Shown here in pieces: positions 56,708 to 64,000 of a stretch of DNA of 64,000 nucleotides. The position numbers and the translations under genes were made by a program. The notes below the pieces were generated by a model that had not been told where the DNA came from, did no database searches, and was given only the letters and a program-made list of their open reading frames with translations. Numbering within the stretch: position 1 is the first letter of the stretch; the number at the start of each line of letters is the position of its first letter. The DNA is from Alkalinema sp. FACHB-956 (lineage in GTDB: Bacteria; Cyanobacteriota; Cyanobacteriia; Leptolyngbyales; Leptolyngbyaceae), in contig NZ_JACJRC010000021.1 in the NCBI RefSeq assembly GCF_014697025.1, forward strand, positions 34,521 to 98,520. Reading direction: 5' to 3'.

Positions 56708-59428
56708 TCAATCCTGAGGGGCTTCAGGGGCTTCAAGGGCTTTAGGGGCTTCAGAAACAACTTCAGCCAATTCTAATTGCACTCGATGAACCCGAGTTAA
56801 CCTTAAGGGCTGCGCCATCACCCGTTCTAGCAAAATCACCATTTCATGGGGCCGCAGCATGGTGCCATCGTTTTTGCAACTGCCTAGATAGCGCAGGGTG
56901 GCTCCGGTTTCACCGGCTGCAACTAGCTCGAGTTCAAACAGTCGATCGCGCAGATTAGTGGGAATTACTTTGCCGGACTTAGTGGTTCGATCGATCCAGC
57001 ATTCCGTCTGGTTCAGGACTTGTTGCACCCAGTTTTGCCAATTCAAGACTTGGGGCAAGACTTGGGGTTGCCCAGGATGGCTGACTGCATTGATGACTGG
57101 ATGGGTGACTGCATCCGCCTCATGATCTTCCCCGAGTCCCAGTTCCACTTGAATTTCGTAGGTGGCTCGTTCCAGTAAGGCGGTGGCGGAAGGCTGTTTG
57201 AGATCCACAGCTTCCACGCGGTAGATGGGTAAATCGGCAGGCAGGTGGGTCGCTAACCGTTGGCGAAAGTCTTCTACGTCTACAGATTGCGCTAATTCAA
57301 AATCAACAATTTCCCCCGAACTGGTATGTCCCAGGGACAAAGCATTCGCAGGCATAATCCTTGGACTGGGATGAAATCCGCCGGTAAAGGAAATCGGTAA
57401 ACTGGCTCGGCGCACGATGCGATCGAACAGCCGGAGCAAATCCAAATGACTGACTAGGGCCATGTCTCCCTGCTTGCCATACCAGACCCGCAGCCGTTGT
57501 ACCCGCTCCTGATTGGGTTTGAAGTGACCGATAAAGTGGGGAATGGAGGGGGGAGGTACCACCACATTATGACCAAAGTCTACGCTGCATACCCCACAGT
57601 GGGAACACCCCTCAAAGGAACAGTCGGGGACAACCGCCGCTTCTAGAGCCCGTTTGAGATCGTCATGTAACCATTGTTTATCAATGCCGGTGTCGAGGTG
57701 ATCCCAAGGTAAAGGTTTGCTGCAATCCGGGAGACGGTAACCGCCAATTTCTTCATCTGCAGCGAAAATATTCCATTCACCATCTTCGACTTGGCGATAT
57801 TTCCAGTCCAAACCGGCTTCCGCGATCGCCTGAGTCCAAGCCCCAAAGGCTTTATCCAAGCTTTCCCACCAGGCATCCATCCCAGCTCCCAGTTCCCAGG
57901 CCCGCCGCACGACCGCAGATAACCGCCGATCGCCCCGTCCCACAAAGTCTTCCATCGCGGAAATGCGGACATCGGTGAAGTTGGCCTTGATGCCCCGTAG
58001 TTCCCGGAAGGCCGATCGCAGCAATTCCTGTTTACGGGCAAACTCTGTAGTGGAAACAGAGTGCCACTGGAACGGAGTATGGGGCTTGGGCGTAAAATTG
58101 GAAATCGTCACGTTGAAGTCTAGCCGCCGCCGTCCCCGGGCAGAACATTCCCGTCGTAGCCAATCTAGGGTTTCCACAATCCCTATGACATCAGCGTCGG
58201 TTTCCCCGGGCAGCCCAATCATGAAGTAGAGCTTGACCTTATCCCAACCCTGTTGCCAAGCAGTTTTAACCCCTCGCAGCAGTTCTTCGTTGGTTAATCC
58301 CTTATTAATAATGTCCCGCAGCCGTTGAGTTCCGGCTTCTGGGGCAAAGGTGAGACTCATGGGCCGGTTGCCGCCAAGGATATTGGCAATGTTTTCATCA
58401 AAGCGATCGACCCGCTGACTGGGTAAAGACAGGGAAATGTTTTCGTCCTTGAGGCGATTTTTAATCTCCATGCCCACCGCAGGTAGGGCGAGGTAGTCGG
58501 AGCAACTCAGGGAAAGCAGGGAAAACTCGTTATAGCCCGTTGCCCGCATGCCATCTTCGATCGCTTCAATGACGGCCTCCGGGGCCACGTCTCTCGCTGG
58601 ACGGGTTAGCATTCCCGGTTGGCAAAAGCGGCAGCCTCGGGTACAGCCTCGGCGGATTTCCACAGTCAAGCGATCGTGGACAGTTTCCACGTAGGGAACT
58701 AGGCCGATGGAATAGGCCGGGATCGGTACTGCGACACGACGCAAAATCCGATGGGGAACCTCCGATCGATTAGGAGCTACGGATCCATCCGGAGCCATAT
58801 CGTAGAACTGCGGCACATAGACCCCGGGCACTTGGGCAAGGTCGAGTAAGAGGGCCTCCCGACTCAAGCCTGTCTGCTTCCCTTCTTCTAGAATTAACCC
58901 AATTTCCGGGAGTAATTCTTCGCCATCTCCTAGAACGATAAAATCGAAAAACTCAGCGTAGGGCTCTGGGTTGGAAGTCGCTGTCTGTCCCCCCGCAAAA
59001 ATCAGGGGAAAGTTGGTGCCATTGCGCTCCTGCCAGGTGAGGGGAATGCCTGCCAGATCCAGCATTTCCAGGATATTCGTTGCCCCCAATTCATAGGACA
59101 GGCTGAACCCTAAAATGTCAAACTCGAGCAGCGATCGCCGGGATTCCACCGCGAACAAGGGTGTCTGGGTCTGACGCAGCTTTTGGGCTAGATCCGGTGC
59201 GGGTAAATAGGCTCGATCGCACAGTTGTCGAGGCTGGGCATTGATAATGCTGTAGAGGATAATGTGGCCGAGGTTGGATGCCCCCACCTCATAGACCTCA
59301 GGATAGGTCAGTGACCAACGCACGATCGCGCTATCCCAAGGTTTATGGACTGCGCCGACTTCATTGCCCAGGTAGCGAGCAGGGCGCAAAATTTCAGGGG
59401 TCAGTAAACTTTCAACGGCAACAGCCAC
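56708..59428 (-). CDS. B12-binding-type radical SAM protein fused to DUF2344 (TIGR03960 + TIGR03936)
   Basis: A 906-residue fusion. The N-terminal ~620 residues are a TIGR03960-type radical SAM protein with an Rossmann-like start (QTATSNPEPYAEFFDFIVLGDGE) and the Fe-S cysteines in RRGCTRGCRFCQPG. A Cys-rich stretch (CSFEGCSHCGVC) ends it. The C-terminal ~230 residues are a DUF2344/TIGR03936 domain (RVWYGKQGDMALVSHLDLLRLFDR, ISFTGGFHPSPRIMPANALSLG). The two often lie next to rne in bacteria and are proposed to act on RNA; the reaction is unknown. GTG 59428. It lies upstream of rne on the same strand. Confidence 0.9.
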   Translation of the reverse strand: MAVAVESLLTPEILRPARYLGNEVGAVHKPWDSAIVRWSLTYPEVYEVGASNLGHIILYSIINAQPRQLCDRAYLPAPDLAQKLRQTQTPLFAVESRRSLLEFDILGFSLSYELGATNILEMLDLAGIPLTWQERNGTNFPLIFAGGQTATSNPEPYAEFFDFIVLGDGEELLPEIGLILEEGKQTGLSREALLLDLAQVPGVYVPQFYDMAPDGSVAPNRSEVPHRILRRVAVPIPAYSIGLVPYVETVHDRLTVEIRRGCTRGCRFCQPGMLTRPARDVAPEAVIEAIEDGMRATGYNEFSLLSLSCSDYLALPAVGMEIKNRLKDENISLSLPSQRVDRFDENIANILGGNRPMSLTFAPEAGTQRLRDIINKGLTNEELLRGVKTAWQQGWDKVKLYFMIGLPGETDADVIGIVETLDWLRRECSARGRRRLDFNVTISNFTPKPHTPFQWHSVSTTEFARKQELLRSAFRELRGIKANFTDVRISAMEDFVGRGDRRLSAVVRRAWELGAGMDAWWESLDKAFGAWTQAIAEAGLDWKYRQVEDGEWNIFAADEEIGGYRLPDCSKPLPWDHLDTGIDKQWLHDDLKRALEAAVVPDCSFEGCSHCGVCSVDFGHNVVVPPPSIPHFIGHFKPNQERVQRLRVWYGKQGDMALVSHLDLLRLFDRIVRRASLPISFTGGFHPSPRIMPANALSLGHTSSGEIVDFELAQSVDVEDFRQRLATHLPADLPIYRVEAVDLKQPSATALLERATYEIQVELGLGEDHEADAVTHPVINAVSHPGQPQVLPQVLNWQNWVQQVLNQTECWIDRTTKSGKVIPTNLRDRLFELELVAAGETGATLRYLGSCKNDGTMLRPHEMVILLERVMAQPLRLTRVHRVQLELAEVVSEAPKALEAPEAPQD

Positions 59429-59848
59429 AGCAAAACCTTTCCCAGTACAAGAATTCTGATCTAGTCAAGCTTTCAGTATACGAGGATTTGAGCGTAGGGC
59501 TATGACAGCAAGGGCCTATGACACCAAGTTTTTTAGGTGCTGGGACTGCTAGGAATTGAGAGCGTTCGAAACTGAGGACTTATGCGCCATGGGTCAGTCT
59601 TGACCAACCAACCCAGGTAAGTAATCCCAACGAGCCAGACCGAACAGTCTGAATCAGACCGAACCATGTCAATATTGGCAAGTAATTATCGGCAAGTCAG
59701 TATTGGCAAAAGCAGAACGCCGCGAGCACCTAGACCTCTGCTGATCATGGCTACGTTTAAACTGGGTTCAAACTGCAAAGGAGTATCTAGGTGCTCAACC
59801 TGTCTATGCATTGGGCGTAATGGCTGTGCTCAACCCTCAAGCTGCAAA
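59429..59848. other. Intergenic region with long-range inverted repeat
   Basis: 420 bp between two minus-strand genes. GAGCACCTAGA (59724-59734) and TCTAGGTGCTC (59786-59796) are perfect complements 51 nt apart. Loose TATTGGCAA repeats lie near 59670-59710. No gene is visible. Confidence 0.45.
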
Positions 59849-60184
59849 TTAAGCAGCCATGGCCTCAAAGGTGGAGGGATGATCAAGAATTTCAAAGGCC
59901 CGATCTAACTGAGACAGTTCAAAAATAATCCGGATCGGGGCTGGCAAGGCACAAAGCGTGAACCGTTTGTTTTCTTTTTGGGCTAGGTGGAGGGTAGAGA
60001 CGAGCGCCATTAACCCTGCACTATCGAGGGATTCAACTTGACTCATATCTACAACCAAGGCATCACAATGATTAGAAAGAACTGCTTGAGTCAATTGGCT
60101 GTGGAGTTCTGATGCGGTTGCTGCAATCACAGATCCTTGGGGACGAATGACAGCTCCTTGGGGACGGGTGAGTACGCTCTGCAT
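59849..60184 (-). CDS. STAS-domain protein (anti-sigma factor antagonist)
   Basis: A 111-residue STAS domain with the full antagonist motif: LVVDMSQVESLDSAGLMALVSTL, where the Ser in D-S-A-G is the usual phosphorylation site. The N-terminal RPQGAVIRPQGSVIAATASEL contains a near-duplicated RPQG.VI. It differs from the STAS gene at 9410, which lacks the Ser. A partner-switching role is likely, but no kinase or phosphatase lies nearby. ATG 60184. Confidence 0.82.
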   Translation of the reverse strand: MQSVLTRPQGAVIRPQGSVIAATASELHSQLTQAVLSNHCDALVVDMSQVESLDSAGLMALVSTLHLAQKENKRFTLCALPAPIRIIFELSQLDRAFEILDHPSTFEAMAA

Positions 60185-60950
60185 GATGAAACCTCTGGCT
60201 AGATTGCTTGGAGAACTTAAATCTGAGGATGCTATCGACGATAACTTCAGGGTCCGGCTAAAGGCCAGTTACAGAATGGGGTTTATCCAAATCTTTATTG
60301 GATAGTTTGCAATCTTGAAATTTCAGTAAGTGATATTTCAGAGAAGTGTATTAAAAAACACTTAATTCACCCCTAACCTTGAACTATCCCCTAGACAGTC
60401 GGTGAAAAACCTAACTGAATTCATCGATCCAACTCCTTTTTGTTAAAAGTAAAAACTGTAAAATCCATCACTCAATTGGTGATGCGATTTAACTCCTTTC
60501 AACAAATGGATTGCAAAGATAAAGACTGAGGGGATGTTTAACTGGAGTGCTACAAAACTCTACTCAACAGCTTACTCAACATCTTGATTGCAAGCGGTAT
60601 CAAGTCCGCCTTGACAAGGCTCAAATTTGGTTAACTCGTCTAAAGCAACTAACCAACGAAACCTATCAATAGAATCAATTTACTCAGTGAACCAGGAATC
60701 GGTGGAAAAGTCGAGCAATACGGAATTCCAGACAAAATATCTGCTTCCTAATCAGTTTTTGCCTAAACTTGCCTATCCCAATAACGATTCCTGTCTGGAT
60801 TCAGTGATTTTTCTTGGATTCAGCAGTTCTTATCATATGGGGCGGTTGCGGTGTTCCTAGGTGATGAGAATCACGATCGAGATCGTCTCGGATCACGCGG
60901 TATTGGAGCCTGCCGTTCGATGATTTGAAGGTACGCGTTGAAGGTTGCGT
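60185..60950. other. Long AT-rich intergenic region
   Basis: 766 bp between divergent genes, AT-rich in 60280-60600. A 77-codon plus-strand frame (60627-60860) has a TTG-type start, no ribosome site and no family resemblance. I see no tRNA, repeat or strong promoter. Confidence 0.4.
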
Positions 60951-61142
60951 ATGCGAACTATCACAATTCGACGGCTTGTTGAAGAAGCTCTCCACACAAA
61001 GTGTTTGACTCCTTATATCGAGAATGCCATCAATTTAGAACTTTCTCGATTGGGCTACGTCTCCGATGTGGACTATGAAGCATTAGAACTCTTGATGGAA
61101 GAGTTGGATGCAGGGCGTATCAAGTTAGTACCTAGTTTCTAG
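60951..61142 (+). CDS. Small conserved hypothetical protein
   Basis: A 63-residue helical protein (TIRRLVEEALHTKCLTPYIENAINLELSRLGYVSDVDYEALELLMEELDAGRIKLV). I recall similar short proteins with a TIRRLVEEAL start in other cyanobacteria, without function. ATG 60951 is preferred over the TTG at 60945 because GAAGG lies just upstream. It is a lone gene before dapL, with 152 bp between them. Confidence 0.6.
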   Translation: MRTITIRRLVEEALHTKCLTPYIENAINLELSRLGYVSDVDYEALELLMEELDAGRIKLVPSF

Positions 61143-61294
61143 CTCGTCAGATCCGATGGTCAAGCTATGCACAGGACTAGATAGCTTGTCTTAACAGGTC
61201 GATGATTCAGGGTTGAACTTTCGGATTCGCTCGACTGTCAATTCGGGGAAGTCTTGGCGCTACACTGTCCTAGTGACATCTGTAGCGTATCCCA

Positions 61295-62530
61295 ATGGCT
61301 AGAATCAACGACAATTACCTTAAGTTAAAAGCGGGTTATCTGTTTCCCGAAATCGCCCGTCGGGTCAATGCCTTTGCCCAGGCTAACCCTGAGGCCAAAA
61401 TTATTCGTCTTGGCATTGGCGACGTCACCGAACCCCTCCCCCAAGCCTGCCGTGATGCCATGGTTCAGGCGATCGAAGATATGGGCGATCGGGGTTCGTT
61501 TAAGGGGTATGGCCCGGAGCAGGGCTACGAGTGGCTGCGGGAAAAAATTGCCCAGCAAGATTTTCAATCCCGAGGATGTGAGATTGACGCCTCAGAAATC
61601 TTTATCTCCGATGGCTCCAAATGTGACTGTGGCAATATCCTCGATATTTTTGGGGATGACAACAGCATTGCTGTTACTGACCCGGTATACCCTGTCTATG
61701 TAGATACCAACGTTATGGCTGGCCATACTGGCGAAGTCAACGACAAGGGGGAGTATGGTGGGCTGGTCTACCTGCCCATCTCGGCAGATAACGGTTTCAC
61801 CGCAGAAATCCCGAACTACAAGGTGGATCTGATCTATCTTTGCTTCCCCAACAATCCCACCGGGGCTACTGCGACCAAGGAACATTTACAAGCTTGGGTC
61901 AACTACGCTCGTACCCATGGGTCGATTATTCTCTTCGATGCGGCCTATGAAGCCTTCATCCAAGATCCTTCCCTGCCCCACTCCATTTTTGAAATTGAAG
62001 GGGCGCGGGACTGCGCGATCGAATTCCGATCGTTCTCCAAAAATGCTGGATTTACGGGAACCCGTTGTGCCTTTACCGTTGTGCCTAAGAGCTTGAAAGG
62101 TCAGACCAAGGATGGTCAAACGGTGGAACTCTGGGGCCTGTGGAACCGTCGCCAATCTACGAAATTCAACGGCGTTTCCTACATTGTGCAGCGGGGGGCC
62201 GAAGCGGTTTACTCCCCTGAAGGGCGATCGCAAACCCAAGCTCTGATTAGCTTCTACATGGAAAATGCCCGCATTATCCGTGAGCAACTGACTGCCGCTG
62301 GAATCCAAGTCTATGGCGGTGAGAATGCACCCTATGTGTGGGTGAAAACGCCCAATGGATTATCTAGCTGGGACTTCTTCGATAAGTTGCTGCAAACCTG
62401 CAATGTTGTGGGGACACCGGGTTCGGGCTTTGGGGCTGCGGGTGAGGGCTATTTCCGCATTTCCGCCTTCAACAGCCGTGCCAATGTGGAAGAAGCGATG
62501 AAACGGATTACGGAGAAATTTAAGGTCTAA
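61295..62530 (+). CDS. dapL: LL-diaminopimelate aminotransferase
   Basis: A 411-residue fold-type I PLP enzyme converting tetrahydrodipicolinate directly to LL-diaminopimelate for lysine and peptidoglycan synthesis, the route used by cyanobacteria and plants. Visible parts are the N-terminal [21 protein letters not shown], the substrate loop around [32 protein letters not shown] and the PLP lysine in [16 protein letters not shown] 61295. The length is normal. Confidence 0.96.
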   Translation: MARINDNYLKLKAGYLFPEIARRVNAFAQANPEAKIIRLGIGDVTEPLPQACRDAMVQAIEDMGDRGSFKGYGPEQGYEWLREKIAQQDFQSRGCEIDASEIFISDGSKCDCGNILDIFGDDNSIAVTDPVYPVYVDTNVMAGHTGEVNDKGEYGGLVYLPISADNGFTAEIPNYKVDLIYLCFPNNPTGATATKEHLQAWVNYARTHGSIILFDAAYEAFIQDPSLPHSIFEIEGARDCAIEFRSFSKNAGFTGTRCAFTVVPKSLKGQTKDGQTVELWGLWNRRQSTKFNGVSYIVQRGAEAVYSPEGRSQTQALISFYMENARIIREQLTAAGIQVYGGENAPYVWVKTPNGLSSWDFFDKLLQTCNVVGTPGSGFGAAGEGYFRISAFNSRANVEEAMKRITEKFKV

Positions 62531-62708
62531 CTGAGTAAGGTCTAACTGAGGCGAATATCCCAGCATTATTTCTGGATAGCGTTATTGCTGGATGGGAGGG
62601 GCGATCGTCCCTCCCTCAATTCAGGACAGCCCCGCCCGTTCCAGCAATGTGAGAGAATAGGGAACGCAAAATAAACGACCTTTAACTCCTGTACTAGAGA
62701 AAATCCTG

Positions 62709-63775
62709 TGGTATTTACTCCTGAAGCCCCAACCCAAACCCGTCGTCGTGCCGTGTTTCCCTTCACCGCCATCGTTGGTCAGGAGGAAATGAAATTGGCG
62801 CTGATCCTCAATATCATTGACCCCAAGATTGGCGGGGTGATGATCATGGGCGATCGCGGTACGGGAAAATCGACGACAATTCGTGCCTTGGCGGACTTGC
62901 TGCCGGAAATTGAGGTGGTAGCAGAGGATCCGTTCAATAGCCATCCCAACGATTTAGAGCTGATGAGCGATGAAGTTCGCCAACGGATCGATCGTGGCGA
63001 AGCGGTGGCCCTGGCTAAGAAAAAAGTTCAAATGGTGGATCTACCCTTGGGGGCGACGGAAGATCGCGTTTGCGGCACGATCGATATTGAAAAAGCGCTT
63101 TCGGAAGGGGTCAAAGCCTTTGAACCAGGGCTACTGGCCAAGGCCAATCGCGGTATTCTCTACGTCGATGAAGTGAACCTGCTGGATGACCACTTGGTGG
63201 ATGTGTTGCTGGATTCAGCAGCCTCCGGTTGGAACACGGTCGAGCGGGAAGGTATTTCTATCCGACACCCAGCCCGCTTTGTTCTAGTCGGTTCCGGCAA
63301 CCCGGAAGAAGGCGAATTGCGGCCCCAATTGCTCGATCGGTTTGGGATGCATGCTGAAATTCGGACAGTGAAGGATCCAGAACTGCGCGTGCAAATTGTG
63401 GAGCAGCGCACCGAATTTGACTCCAACTCTGCCCAGTTTTTGGTGCAATACCAAGCAAAACAGGATGAGTTGCAGCGACGGATTGTGGAAGCCCAAGACC
63501 GTTTGAAAGCAGTCTCGATCGACCACGAACTGCGGGTCAAGATTTCCCAACTCTGTGCCGAGTTGGACGTGGATGGGTTACGGGGTGACATTGTGACCAA
63601 CCGCGCTGCGAAAGCCCTGACTGCCTACGAAAGTCGGACGGAAGTGACGGTGGATGATATCCGTCGGATTGCCCCCCTGTGTCTGCGGCACCGTCTGCGG
63701 AAGGATCCTCTGGAATCGATCGACTCGGGTTCCAAGGTCACTAAGTTAATCGATCAAGTCTTTGGCATGGCCTAA
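62709..63775 (+). CDS. chlI: Magnesium chelatase ATPase subunit I
   Basis: A 355-residue AAA+ subunit of magnesium chelatase, which inserts Mg into protoporphyrin IX at the entry to chlorophyll synthesis with ChlD and ChlH (not in the window). Walker [10 protein letters not shown], Walker [13 protein letters not shown], sensor 1 [11 protein letters not shown] and the arginine finger region ([11 protein letters not shown]) are intact. The start is a GTG at about 62709. A strong terminator follows. Confidence 0.96.
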
Positions 63776-63809
63776 GTTCTGAGCCATCAAGTTTTTCCTT
63801 GGCAATGGC

Positions 63810-63842
63810 AGGACGTTTCCCAGTGAAATGTCCTGTTTTTTA
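63810..63842 (+). terminator. Rho-independent terminator of chlI
   Basis: A 10-bp stem with one wobble pair (63810-63819, 63825-63834), loop CCAGT, then GTTTTTTT. It lies 35 bp after the chlI stop codon. Confidence 0.9.
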
Positions 63843-63893
63843 ATGTCTTAGTTTTGATTATCTTGGTTTTAATTATAGCTGTAGCCAGTTTAG

Positions 63894-64000
63894 TTAGGAC
63901 GCTGCCTGATGGAGGACAGCTTCTATGGCCTCGCGCAAAGTTGGGTACTGATCTAACTGGCGACGAATCCGACTTTTCAACCAAGCCCAACACTTTTCAA
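63894..64000 (-). CDS. IS630-type transposase, C-terminal end (cut by window)
   Basis: The minus strand from the window edge reads EKCWAWLKSRIRRQLD followed by QYPTLREAIEAVLHQAAS and a stop at 63894. The pattern [IE]..CW.WLK.RIR......L..AI..VL matches the last ~35 residues of IS630-family DDE transposases. Only this end lies in the window, so it cannot be said whether the gene is whole. The element end must lie between this stop and the chlI terminator; I could not identify its terminal inverted repeat or a TA target duplication. Confidence 0.65.
   Translation of the reverse strand, partial: EKCWAWLKSRIRRQLDQYPTLREAIEAVLHQAAS

Noticed and set aside
60627..60860. 77-codon plus-strand frame
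   Set aside because: Weak start, no ribosome site, AT-rich context and no family resemblance.

Overview
The window is a piece of a cyanobacterial chromosome. The evidence is the very frequent HIP1 octamer GCGATCGC, together with chlI, a plant-type ferredoxin glutamate synthase, a HetZ-related protein, dapL, cyanobacterial DUF families, and an RNase E that ends in the arginine-rich tail typical of cyanobacteria. GC content is moderate. The genus cannot be read from the sequence; a Leptolyngbya-like lineage would fit but is only a guess.

Layout. 1-8058: the end of a DUF3352 protein, a HEAT-repeat protein, an overlapping DUF6888/DUF6887 pair, an MscS channel, a cyclic-nucleotide-binding protein beside a large membrane transporter fused to HEAT repeats, and infC. 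8430-12704: alpha/beta hydrolase, STAS protein, a membrane protein followed by an ABC ATPase, an OmpR-type response regulator without its phospho-acceptor Asp, and a small conserved protein. 12832-17322: a redox/Fe-S cluster (thioredoxin-fold photosystem I factor, BolA, monothiol glutaredoxin), a small membrane protein and ligA. 17351-21840 is the accessory part: a MITE-like repeat, a probable structured RNA with its own promoter and terminator, two AT-rich orphan genes, a PIN toxin gene broken by an amber codon, and a mosaic duplication that carries a Uma2 nuclease gene. 21898-31227: diguanylate cyclase, carB, a RodZ-like protein, a HetZ-related protein, galE and a 23-residue membrane microprotein. 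31865-42892: YdcF-type protein, panB, a second Uma2 gene beside a second MITE-like copy, Fd-GOGAT (glsF) and a phosphodiester glycosidase. 43504-49899: a cupin, an IscA-like protein and the str operon rpsL-rpsG-fusA-tuf-rpsJ. 50140-64000: a LON-domain protein, pheA, a DUF1997 protein, rnhB, rne, a fused radical SAM/DUF2344 protein, a STAS protein, dapL, chlI and, at the right edge, the end of an IS630-type transposase.

How the genes work together. Most of the content is housekeeping: translation (infC and the str operon), RNA turnover (rne, rnhB), nitrogen and amino-acid metabolism (glsF, carB, pheA, dapL), cofactor and pigment synthesis (panB, chlI) and Fe-S/redox handling. There is no obvious large undescribed multi-gene system. 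The most interesting signals are small: the candidate ncRNA at 17597-17815, the 23-aa microprotein, the duplication whose edges fall on HIP1 sites, an 11-G homopolymer inside rne, the non-canonical response regulator, an RNase HII with GLG in place of GRG, a possible AUU start, and a striking number of short tandem arrays, each different, in the intergenic gaps.
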